Source: Acidimicrobiales bacterium (lineage in GTDB: Bacteria > Actinomycetota > Acidimicrobiia > Acidimicrobiales > JANYDT01). From it: DNA of 5,883 bases. Position 1 is the first letter of the stretch; every line of letters starts with the position of its first letter. Both the position numbers and the translations under genes were made by a program. The DNA lies in NCBI GenBank assembly GCA_025358985.1, contig JANYHQ010000075.1, positions 1 through 5,883 on the forward strand, read 5' to 3'. Below, piece after piece: positions 1 through 5,249 of the stretch. Under the pieces are notes generated by a model. That model saw only the letters and a program-made list of their open reading frames with translations, was not told where the DNA came from and did no database searches.

Positions 1-604
1 CCAGTTCACCCAATGCGCGGCTAGGCACCAGCACGGTCTGACCCTCGGCCAATACACTCTGGCCTGGCAGATCTCGAACTGCCAGGCGATACGAATCAGT
101 GGCAACCAGACGTAGCCCACCCGCTTCGGCAGCCATCAGCACGCCTGTGAGAATCGGCCGGGCGTCATCGTGACTGGCCGCCGGGATCACCTGTTTCAGC
201 GCATCGGTCAACTGCGCCACGGCCAGTGTGACCCCGCCTTCGGTGACATCACCGATCCGGGGAAAGTCCTCAGCGGGCAGGGTCCGCACATTGAACACCG
301 ATCGACCAGCCGCTATCTGGGCCTGTTCACCGTCGATGCTGATCGATACTGCCCCCGGCTCCACCGCTTTCAAGATGTCACTCACCAAACGAGCAGGAAG
401 CACACAGGTGCCGTCATCGCCGCGCGCCACGGTGGTGGAAACATCGATGGTGAGGTCGAGGTCGGACCCGGTGAGCCGTAGGTCTTCGCCGCTCAACACC
501 AAACGCACCCCCGACAGCACCGGCAGTGCGCTGCGACTAGCCACTGCTCGTGCCGCTGTACCGAACGCCTCGGTAAGTACATCTCGCTCACAACGGAACT
601 TCAC
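1..604 (-). CDS. dnaN: DNA polymerase III beta subunit (sliding clamp), N-terminal part, runs off the left edge
   Basis: Translating the minus strand from a GTG at 604 gives 201 uninterrupted codons to the window edge. The product is the ring-shaped clamp that tethers DNA polymerase III to DNA in the cytoplasm. Visible beta-clamp signatures are the start KFRCERDVL, LPVLSGV (about residues 28–34), LTGSDLDLTI (44–53), FNVRTLPAEDFP (104–115), DDARPILTGVL (146–156) and LVATDSYRLA (167–176). This covers clamp domain 1 and about half of domain 2. Family members are usually about 370–390 residues, so roughly the last half is outside the window. The GTG start is well supported by a near-perfect ribosome binding site (AGGAGG) six bases upstream and by the family-typical N-terminus. 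The gene lies downstream of dnaA on the same strand across oriC, the classic dnaA–dnaN arrangement. Identity is very secure; nothing is abnormal. Confidence 0.96.
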   Translation of the reverse strand, partial: MKFRCERDVLTEAFGTAARAVASRSALPVLSGVRLVLSGEDLRLTGSDLDLTIDVSTTVARGDDGTCVLPARLVSDILKAVEPGAVSISIDGEQAQIAAGRSVFNVRTLPAEDFPRIGDVTEGGVTLAVAQLTDALKQVIPAASHDDARPILTGVLMAAEAGGLRLVATDSYRLAVRDLPGQSVLAEGQTVLVPSRALGEL

Positions 605-610
605 GAATGC

Positions 611-616
611 CCTCCT
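611..616 (-). promoter_or_regulatory. Ribosome binding site of dnaN
   Basis: The minus strand reads AGGAGG here, followed by six bases (GCATTC) and then the GTG start codon at 604. A complete Shine-Dalgarno core at ideal spacing fixes the non-ATG start of dnaN. Confidence 0.85.
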
Positions 617-640
617 AGGGCCAAGATTGCGGGCCGGGTG

Positions 641-649
641 TGTGGAGAA
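641..649 (-). promoter_or_regulatory. DnaA box, one mismatch, beside the putative unwinding element
   Basis: The minus strand reads TTCTCCACA, one mismatch from TTATCCACA. It lies 11 bases (7 of them G/C) before the CTT triplets and AT-rich stretch, so it could anchor DnaA for loading onto the unwound strand. Confidence 0.55.
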
Positions 650-660
650 CCGCAAACCCT

Positions 661-689
661 CTTCTTCTTCTTTAAAGAGATATATATCT
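661..689. other. Putative DNA unwinding element with DnaA-trio-like triplets
   Basis: Positions 661–672 are four CTT triplets on the plus strand, so the minus strand read 3' to 5' is GAA four times. This fits the published DnaA-trio pattern 3'-[G/A]A[T/A]-5'. The following bases 671–689 are almost purely A/T: a TTTAAA block and a 12-bp perfect palindrome AGATATATATCT at 678–689. It is the most AT-rich stretch of the origin gap in a GC-rich locus, which fits a duplex-unwinding element. The function is inferred; the sequence pattern is directly visible. Confidence 0.6.
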
Positions 690-716
690 GTGGTGATAAC
701 AGTAGGGCCTGTGGAT

Positions 717-725
717 TGTGGACAA
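717..725 (-). promoter_or_regulatory. Exact actinobacterial DnaA box TTGTCCACA
   Basis: The minus strand is TTGTCCACA, an exact match to the actinobacterial DnaA-box consensus. A weaker site (CAATCCACA, 710–718) overlaps it by two bases in the same orientation. It is the best box in the window and probably a high-affinity site in oriC. Confidence 0.8.
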
Positions 726-812
726 CGTGACGTTTGTGCAGCTCAGCGCGCATATTGTTGTCCGAGTGTGGTCCCCAAGCCGGCGCGGTCACGCATGGGC
801 GCCACCGAGAGC

Positions 813-840
813 CTGTGGGTGACGGTGTGGTTACCCACAG
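813..840. repeat. Inverted repeat made of two DnaA-box-like sites
   Basis: CTGTGGGT at 813–820 and ACCCACAG at 833–840 are perfect 8-base inverted arms around a 12-base spacer. The right arm includes TTACCCACA (831–839), one mismatch from TTATCCACA. The left arm includes TGTGGGTGA (814–822). It lies just past the dnaA stop codon and could form a hairpin. No run of T follows on the minus strand, so it does not look like an intrinsic terminator. Paired, oppositely oriented DnaA sites are the more likely explanation. Confidence 0.5.
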
Positions 841-862
841 ATCAGAGGAGATATCCACCGGT

Positions 863-871
863 TTATCCACC
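863..871 (+). promoter_or_regulatory. DnaA box overlapping the dnaA stop codon
   Basis: TTATCCACC has one mismatch, at the last base, from TTATCCACA. It overlaps the last two codons and the TAA stop of dnaA. A weaker copy, ATATCCACC, lies 12 bases to the left at 851–859 in the same orientation. Confidence 0.5.
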
Positions 872-2338
872 TGTCCTTATGGTGCGCACGAGCTCTGTGA
901 CCTGGTCGTAAATGGCCCGGCTCTCCTGCATTTGGGTGCCGATCTTCTCCACCGCATGGATCACCGTGGTGTGGTCGCGATCACCGAATTCGCGTCCGAT
1001 CATTGGATAGGAGAACTCCGTGAGTTCACGAAACACGTACATCGCCACCTGACGAGCGGTGACGAGCGGTCGGCGTCTGCTCTGCCCCGTGAGTTCCTCC
1101 ACACCGAAGCCAAACATCTCCGCAGTAGCCATCAAGATGACTTTGGCGGTGATGGGACGTGGCTCGGCTGACGACAGTAGATAGTTGAGAATTCGACGTT
1201 CCACCGTGGTGGGGTCGAGCACTTCTCCCGGTCCGAGGTTGAGGCTGGCCCAAGCACAGACGCGATTCAGTGCACCTTCGAGTTCGCGGATGTTCTCTTT
1301 GATATGTGTGGCGATGAACGTGAGAACGTCATCGGGAACATGGACCCGCTCCCGATCAGCTTTCTTACGCAGGATGGCGAGACGAGTTTCCAACTCGGGT
1401 GGCTGGACATCGGTGATGAGTCCCCACTCGAATCGACTGCGTAGGCGATCCTCCAACGATGGAATGGACTTGGGTGGTCGGTCCGAGGAAATGACTATCT
1501 GACGGCCGCTTTGGTGGAGGAAGTTGAACGTATGGAAGAACTCCTCCTGAGTCCCCTCCTTGCCCTCCATGAACTGGATGTCGTCAATCAGCAGCACATC
1601 GCAGTCGTCTCGGTAGCGACGCTTGAACGCTGACGTGGTGTTCGTCTTGATGGCGTCGACGAATTCATTGACGAACGTTTCGGTGGAGACGTAGCGGACA
1701 CGGCTGCTGGGATAGTTCTGCCTGACGTAGTGAGCAATGGCCTGGAGCAGATGGGATTTGCCCAGGCCTGAGTCGCCGTAGATGAACAGCGGATTGTACG
1801 AGCGCGCTGGTGTCTCGGCTACGGACATGGCTGCGGCGTGGGCGAACCTGTTCGACGATCCGATTACGAAGTCTTCGAATGAGTACCGCGGGTTCAGCAC
1901 CAGGTCACCGCGACTATCTGGACGAGTCTCCACCCGCGGCATCTGTGCACCGGCTGTGAATGTTCCGCGGTACTGAGTGATGTCGATCACGTTCTCTGGG
2001 CTGGCAGCGGCGCCACCCTCGGAATGCTGGTGTTCTGCCGTATATCCCGGCATTGGCGCCACGATGGCAGGGGCCGTCGCCGGTTCAGCGACGATTTCGA
2101 TGACCACTTCGTAGGGGCGGTTGGCCACCTCCTGAAGTACAGATCGCAATAACGACAGAAAACGCGATTCGATGCGTTCTTTGATCACGGAGTTGGCCAC
2201 GCCTATGACGAGGCGCTGTTCACTGGCAGTCACCAGCATGGCACCCGCGAAGCAGGTGTTCCAGGTGGCCTCTGATACTTGCGTACGCAGTTGCACAGCG
2301 CACGAGTCCCATAGGACTGTTGATGCTCCGTTGTCCAC
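863..2338 (-). CDS. dnaA: Chromosomal replication initiator protein DnaA
   Basis: This is the AAA+ ATPase that binds DnaA boxes, melts oriC and recruits the replicative helicase. With the GTG at 2338 it has 491 residues, normal for the family. Domain I occupies about residues 5–80 (VLWDSCAVQL, SEATWNTCF). A poorly conserved linker follows to about 145. The AAA+ domain shows Walker A GDSGLGKSH (188–196), Walker B LLIDDIQF (249–256), sensor I VISSDRP (282–288) and the sensor II segment NIRELEGALNR (349–359). Domain IV carries the DNA-binding signature GDRDHTTVIHAVEKI (452–466). The frame is open upstream to a TTG at 2419. That start lacks a ribosome binding site and is unlikely. GTG 2338 has AGGGGGG three bases upstream and puts domain I near the N-terminus. 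GTG 2359 has GGAG at six bases and is an alternative giving 498 residues. DnaA-box-like sites around the start suggest autoregulation. Confidence 0.97.
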   Translation of the reverse strand: MDNGASTVLWDSCAVQLRTQVSEATWNTCFAGAMLVTASEQRLVIGVANSVIKERIESRFLSLLRSVLQEVANRPYEVVIEIVAEPATAPAIVAPMPGYTAEHQHSEGGAAASPENVIDITQYRGTFTAGAQMPRVETRPDSRGDLVLNPRYSFEDFVIGSSNRFAHAAAMSVAETPARSYNPLFIYGDSGLGKSHLLQAIAHYVRQNYPSSRVRYVSTETFVNEFVDAIKTNTTSAFKRRYRDDCDVLLIDDIQFMEGKEGTQEEFFHTFNFLHQSGRQIVISSDRPPKSIPSLEDRLRSRFEWGLITDVQPPELETRLAILRKKADRERVHVPDDVLTFIATHIKENIRELEGALNRVCAWASLNLGPGEVLDPTTVERRILNYLLSSAEPRPITAKVILMATAEMFGFGVEELTGQSRRRPLVTARQVAMYVFRELTEFSYPMIGREFGDRDHTTVIHAVEKIGTQMQESRAIYDQVTELVRTIRTGG

Positions 2339-2383
2339 GGACCCCCCTGGGGCATCCACAAATAACTCCACAGCTGTGGAAAT
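2331..2383. promoter_or_regulatory. Cluster of DnaA-box-like sites at the 5' end of dnaA
   Basis: Within 53 bases there are four CCACA-containing sites: TTGTCCACG (2331–2339, one mismatch from TTGTCCACA), GCATCCACA (2352–2360), AACTCCACA (2364–2372) and, on the other strand, ATTTCCACA (2375–2383). The last three have two mismatches each. The inner pair forms the perfect 14-bp palindrome TCCACAGCTGTGGA at 2367–2380. The cluster covers both plausible dnaA start codons. It may be an autoregulatory DnaA-binding site or a second part of a bipartite origin. Binding is inferred from sequence only. Confidence 0.5.
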
Positions 2384-2606
2384 CCTGGTTGACGATGACG
2401 AACGCTGGCCTGGTCTCAAGGGGGAAGACCCAGATGAACAAGCGGGATCGGAACCGTAGCACCCGCATCGAGTACCCGTACCGGCGTCTGCTGTCCGCAG
2501 GGGCGTCTGAGGTGCCCTAGCATTCCATGGTTCTGTGCCGGTGCGCGCCTATGCGTCTGGCGCGTCCCAAGTGTCAAGAACCCCCTGAATTCCGAGGAGC
2601 ATCACC
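2384..2606. other. Divergent dnaA–rpmH intergenic region
   Basis: This stretch separates the minus-strand dnaA from the plus-strand rpmH operon and must hold promoters in both directions. I see no convincing paired -35/-10 elements. The only hints are a TTGAGA/CATCGT pair with a 16-base gap on the minus strand (2414–2419 and 2393–2398) and an isolated TAGCAT on the plus strand (2518–2523). No good DnaA box is present beyond a two-mismatch CTGTCCGCA at 2491–2499. A 28-codon plus-strand frame (2434–2520) is discussed in the findings. Confidence 0.6.
2594..2599 (+). promoter_or_regulatory. Ribosome binding site of rpmH
   Basis: GAGGAG lies seven bases before the rpmH ATG at 2607. This strong site fits the high expression expected of a ribosomal protein gene. 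Confidence 0.8.
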
Positions 2607-2744
2607 ATGACCAAGCGCACCTTCCAGCCCAACAACCGTCGGCGGGCCAAGAAGCACGGTTTCCGTGAGCGCATGTCAACCAGGGCGGGCCGGGCGATCT
2701 TGAAGGCCCGTCGCCTCAAGGGCCGTTCGAACCTGTCGGCCTGA
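2607..2744 (+). CDS. rpmH: 50S ribosomal protein L34
   Basis: A 45-residue, strongly basic protein beginning MTKRTFQPNNRRRAKKHGF and containing RMSTRAGRAILKARRLKGR. This is the full L34 family pattern at normal length. L34 is a small structural protein of the large ribosomal subunit that sits buried in 23S rRNA. The ATG start follows GAGGAG with a seven-base gap. It is the first gene of the rightward cluster, 22 bases before the first possible rnpA start, in the conserved rpmH–rnpA order divergent from dnaA. The C-terminus (SNLSA) resembles actinobacterial L34. Confidence 0.97.
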   Translation: MTKRTFQPNNRRRAKKHGFRERMSTRAGRAILKARRLKGRSNLSA

Positions 2745-2772
2745 CGACCGTCGCGAAGTAAGGGCTGTGCCC

Positions 2773-3105
2773 GTGGTGTGGTCGTTGCGTGGAGGGTCGT
2801 CTTTCGCCCGCGTCCGCGAATCAGGCCGTTCCGGGCGCGCCCCCCACGTCACCGTGAAAGTCCTGTGTCTGCACGATGGGTTGCCCGTCCGGTTGGGTAT
2901 GGCAGTCAGCCGCCAGGTTGGTAACGCCGTACACCGAAACCTCCTCCGACGTCGTTTGAGGGTGATCATTGCCGAGATCAGCGAACAATTGTTCGGCATG
3001 ATTGTCACTATCCGCCTGTTCTCGGGGGCCGCTGAGGTGTCGTACGCCGATCTTCGCCGCAATGTGCGGACGGCGCTGCACCATGCTCAGGTACCACTGT
3101 CATGA
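2773..3105 (+). CDS. rnpA: Ribonuclease P protein component
   Basis: The protein subunit of RNase P, which assists the catalytic RNA in removing 5' leaders from precursor tRNAs. The family signature is the basic helix VGNAVHRNLLRRRLR (about residues 49–63), the RNR motif that contacts the RNA. It is preceded by the beta strand VRLGMAVSRQ and the N-terminal element LRGGSSFARVRESGR. The product is 110 residues, within the usual range of about 105–130. Start choice: GTG codons stand at 2767, 2773 and 2776. AGGG at 2761–2764 lies eight bases before 2773 but only two before 2767, so I prefer 2773. Using 2767 adds two residues. The stop codon overlaps the yidD start by four bases (ATGA), implying coupled translation. 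The RNA partner (rnpB) is not in this window. Confidence 0.93.
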   Translation: MVWSLRGGSSFARVRESGRSGRAPHVTVKVLCLHDGLPVRLGMAVSRQVGNAVHRNLLRRRLRVIIAEISEQLFGMIVTIRLFSGAAEVSYADLRRNVRTALHHAQVPLS

Positions 3106-3371
3106 GCAGCCACCGGCGTTCGCCACTCGCAGTTGCGTTCCTGGTGATCATTTCGGCCTATCGTGCTGTGCGCTTCGGGAGACCCTCCCCGTGTCGCTTC
3201 ACTCCCACCTGTTCCGCCTTCGGCGCTGAAGCAATCTCTACCCATGGTGCGCTGCGCGGCAGTTGGCTGACGCTGCGTCGCATCGTACGTTGCCGCCCCG
3301 GAGGGGGTGTGGGTTTCGATCCCGTTCCCACCACCAAAACATCAAGTTCACGGAAGGCCGCGCATGTTTAA
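3102..3371 (+). CDS. yidD: Membrane protein insertion efficiency factor YidD
   Basis: A small protein of 89 residues that assists YidC-dependent insertion of inner-membrane proteins, found at the inner face of the membrane. A hydrophobic, probably amphipathic N-terminal helix spans about residues 8–20 (PLAVAFLVIISAY). The family core follows: CRFTPTCSAFGAEAISTHG (31–49), ALRGSWLTLRRIVRCRPGG (50–68) and GFDPVP (71–76). The three conserved cysteines are C31, C37 and C64. Length is near the family's usual 70–100. The ATG overlaps the rnpA stop codon (ATGA), and the gene's end overlaps the yidC start by eight bases. Its place between rnpA and yidC is the conserved arrangement and supports the assignment. 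Confidence 0.94.
   Translation: MSSHRRSPLAVAFLVIISAYRAVRFGRPSPCRFTPTCSAFGAEAISTHGALRGSWLTLRRIVRCRPGGGVGFDPVPTTKTSSSRKAAHV
3352..3357 (+). promoter_or_regulatory. Ribosome binding site deciding the yidC start
   Basis: GGAAGG lies six bases before the ATG at 3364, inside the 3' end of yidD. It favours this ATG over an in-frame GTG at 3307, whose extra 19 residues (WVSIPFPPP and onward) do not look like YidC. Confidence 0.75.
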
Positions 3372-4383
3372 TGCCCTGGCGTGGTTGGTGGCCCAGTTCT
3401 ACGGGTTCACCAAGAGTTACGGCGTGTCCATCGTGCTGCTCACGATCACTGTCCGCCTCGTCCTGTTTCCGCTTACCGCCCGTCAAACCCGAAGCATGCA
3501 GAACATGCAGAAGGTTCAGCCACAGGTGAAGCAACTGCAGGCGCAGTACAAGGACGATCGCCAGAAGCTCAACGAAGAGCTCATGAAGTTCTATAAGCAG
3601 AACAAGATCAACCCGGCTGCTGGTTGTCTCCCACTGCTGCTTCAGATGCCGATTTTCTTTGCGTTGTATCGGGTCATCTATGGACTGACATCCACCCGGG
3701 AGCTATCGGGGCTCATGATCCGGGTTCCTCACCCGAAATACCTGAGTCCCTCGAGCGAGTTATCCCGTTCGTTGATCAACAGCGGTGGTCGGATGGTGTC
3801 GTGGGGGGTGGATCTGGCCCAATCGGCGTCGGGCTTTGCTGGACCCACGTCGAAGAAGATCCCCTACTTCATCTTGGTAGTGCTGGTTGGTGTCACCGGC
3901 TACTTGCAGCAGGCGATGATGGCTCGCAAGCAGACCACCGCGGTCACCGGCCAAGCCGCCCAGATGCAGTCGATCATGAAAGTGATGCCGGTGTTCTTCG
4001 CCCTCATCTCGTTCAACATCCAGGCTGCCGTGGTGCTGTACTGGATCGCCGGCAACATCTGGACCATCGCTCAGCAAGAGGCCCTATCGCGCTTCTTCCC
4101 GCAAACTCCGACGGCCATCGACGTCACCGCCGTCGATGTCACGGTTCCTTCGGTGGCTCCGGCCAAGGGGAAGCCAAGCGTCAAAGGAGCTGTGGCCAGC
4201 GCCAAGCAGTCCACCCCGACTGAACCGAGAGCGAAGAGTCCCGCCAAACCGGGGAACCAGAGCGGCCAGCCCAAAGTCACCACCAAAGCGGCCCCCAAGG
4301 CCAGCAGTGTTGCTACCAAGAGTCAGTCAACGGCACCCTCGACACCTCGGGGATCTGCTGCCAACACGAGGAAGAAGAAGTAA
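3364..4383 (+). CDS. yidC: Membrane protein insertase YidC/OxaA
   Basis: An integral membrane insertase of 339 residues that places proteins in the cytoplasmic membrane, alone or with the Sec translocon. The core matches the Oxa1/YidC family: TITVRLVLFPLTARQ (27–41) with the conserved groove arginine R31; a cytoplasmic helical hairpin from about 42–82 (QPQVKQLQAQYKDDRQKL); NPAAGCLPLLLQMPIFFALY (83–102); and membrane segments near 166–184, 207–219 and 220–236. That gives about five transmembrane helices and no large periplasmic domain, the Gram-positive layout. The N-terminus has no lipoprotein cysteine. The last ~75 residues form a Lys/Pro/Ser/Thr-rich tail ending RKKK, probably a flexible ribosome-contacting extension. 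It overlaps yidD by eight bases and ends two bases before khpB. Confidence 0.96.
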   Translation: MFNALAWLVAQFYGFTKSYGVSIVLLTITVRLVLFPLTARQTRSMQNMQKVQPQVKQLQAQYKDDRQKLNEELMKFYKQNKINPAAGCLPLLLQMPIFFALYRVIYGLTSTRELSGLMIRVPHPKYLSPSSELSRSLINSGGRMVSWGVDLAQSASGFAGPTSKKIPYFILVVLVGVTGYLQQAMMARKQTTAVTGQAAQMQSIMKVMPVFFALISFNIQAAVVLYWIAGNIWTIAQQEALSRFFPQTPTAIDVTAVDVTVPSVAPAKGKPSVKGAVASAKQSTPTEPRAKSPAKPGNQSGQPKVTTKAAPKASSVATKSQSTAPSTPRGSAANTRKKK

Positions 4384-4385
4384 CC

Positions 4386-5249
4386 GTGGAGTGGGTCGAG
4401 ATCACCGGTAAGACCATCGAAGAGGCTGTTGAAGGAGCGCTCGACCAACTCGGAGTGGACGAAACCGAATTGGACTATGAGGTGCTCGATGAGCCCAAGG
4501 CTGGCTTGTTCGGCCGGGTCCGAGGTGAGGCCCGCATCAAGGCCAGGGTGAAGCCGGCTACGCCGAGGGGCAAGGACGAGCGCCGCCGTAAGCCCGCCAA
4601 AGCCACTGCCTCCTCGGCGCCCGCATCTGGCCCCAGCGCTTCGTCCGGCACGCCTGAACCGCGACCTACCCGAGCCCCTTCTCAGCGAGTGTCCAAGTCG
4701 GTTACGCCTGTGCGGCCCGCAGAGGCCAGAACTCCGCGGCCCGCCCGCAGTACCGAACCTCGTCCCCCCCGGACGCCCGGTGAACCGGTCGCACTTGACG
4801 CCGTGGCTGCGGCGGCGGCCTCGTTCCTCACCGGATTCTTCCGAGCCGCCAACTTGGAAGTGGAAATCACCAACCGTCGTATTGACGATGAGACCCTGGA
4901 GGTTCGGGTGGACGGGCAAGGTCTGGGTGTGTTGGTGGGACCGAAAGGAACCACACTCCTTGCTCTACAAGAGCTTGTGCGTACCCACGTACACCATGCC
5001 ACCGAAGGTCGATCTGGTCGCCTCATGCTTGATCTGGCGGGGTACCGTGAGAAGCGTCGTATTGCCCTCACAGCATTCACCGCCCAGGTGGCGGAAGCGG
5101 TGTTGGCGTCCGGGGAGCGTCGCGCCATGGAGCCGATGTCGGCTGTCGATCGCAAGGTCGTTCACGATGCGGTACATGATATCGACGGCATCAGCAGTAT
5201 CTCCGAGGGGGAGGATCCCGAACGTCGGGTGATCTTGCTGCCCGCTTGA
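4386..5249 (+). CDS. khpB: KH–R3H RNA-binding protein KhpB (Jag/EloR/SpoIIIJ-associated)
   Basis: A 287-residue cytoplasmic RNA-binding protein of the Jag family, which in Firmicutes pairs with KhpA and influences cell elongation and RNA levels. Three parts are visible. The Jag-N domain (1–55, WVEITGKTIEEAVEGALDQL) has the GLFG-type motif KAGLFGRVRGEARI. A long linker (about 57–135) is rich in Pro, Arg, Ala and Ser. The KH domain (about 140–215) has the loop VGPKGTTLLALQELV, and the R3H domain (about 220–285) has REKRRIAL, EPMSAVDRKVVHDAVHD with the R-x-x-x-H pair R256/H260, and SEGEDPERRVIL. The GTG start is two bases after the yidC stop. The GAGG at 4368–4371 is rather far away (14 bases), so translation probably relies on coupling. 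The stop overlaps the rsmG start. Its position after yidC is typical. Confidence 0.94.
   Translation: MEWVEITGKTIEEAVEGALDQLGVDETELDYEVLDEPKAGLFGRVRGEARIKARVKPATPRGKDERRRKPAKATASSAPASGPSASSGTPEPRPTRAPSQRVSKSVTPVRPAEARTPRPARSTEPRPPRTPGEPVALDAVAAAAASFLTGFFRAANLEVEITNRRIDDETLEVRVDGQGLGVLVGPKGTTLLALQELVRTHVHHATEGRSGRLMLDLAGYREKRRIALTAFTAQVAEAVLASGERRAMEPMSAVDRKVVHDAVHDIDGISSISEGEDPERRVILLPA

Larger units (their letters stand above)
605..871. other. oriC: Probable chromosomal replication origin (oriC) between dnaA and dnaN
   Basis: This non-coding gap between dnaA and dnaN is the usual origin position in actinobacteria and many Firmicutes. It contains one exact actinobacterial DnaA box (TTGTCCACA, on the minus strand at 717–725). 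Three sites have one mismatch to TTATCCACA/TTGTCCACA: 641–649, 831–839 and 863–871. Weaker sites with two mismatches lie at 710–718, 814–822, 826–834 and 851–859. An AT-rich, easily melted stretch lies at 671–689, next to CTT triplets. The boxes flank this stretch on both sides. The assignment rests on position, box density and AT content. A GC-skew plot of the whole chromosome would be decisive. No open frame here looks like a real gene. Confidence 0.85.

Noticed and set aside
689..699. TGTGGTGATAA as another DnaA box
   Set aside because: It resembles TGTGGATAA only if extra bases are allowed; as a nine-base site it has three mismatches.
700..725. Possible dnaN promoter TTGTCC / TACTGT on the minus strand
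   Set aside because: The gap between the elements is only 15 bases and the -35-like part is the exact DnaA box, so the match is better explained by the box.
758..766. TTGTCCGAG as a DnaA box
   Set aside because: The first six bases match TTGTCC but the last three all differ, including the conserved ACA end.
813..840. Intrinsic terminator after dnaA
   Set aside because: The 8-base stem with a 12-base loop is not followed by a T-run, and the arms are explained by DnaA-box sequences.
601..870. Minus-strand 89-codon frame across the dnaA–dnaN gap
   Set aside because: It spans the DnaA boxes, its KKKKR run comes from the CTT triplets, it overlaps the dnaN start and dnaA end, and it has no recognisable domain.
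228..911. Plus-strand 227-codon frame opposite dnaN and the origin
   Set aside because: It lies antisense to the clearly coding dnaN and across oriC; its composition (Ser/Arg/Pro/Thr-rich) is that of a shadow frame.
1049..1068. 10-base tandem duplication TGACGAGCGG inside dnaA
   Set aside because: It encodes the normal conserved PLVTARQ segment of domain IV in two different frames, so it is a coincidence of codon choice rather than an inserted repeat.
2676..3084. Minus-strand frames opposite rpmH and rnpA
   Set aside because: They are antisense to well-supported genes and show no family pattern.
3624..4223. Plus-strand 199-codon frame within yidC
   Set aside because: It is an alternative frame of a strongly conserved membrane protein, His/Gly/Arg-rich and without a ribosome binding site or domain.
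4323..4919. Minus-strand 198-codon frame opposite khpB
   Set aside because: The Gly/Arg-rich product mirrors the Pro/Ala/Arg-coding linker of KhpB; it is a shadow of GC-rich codons.
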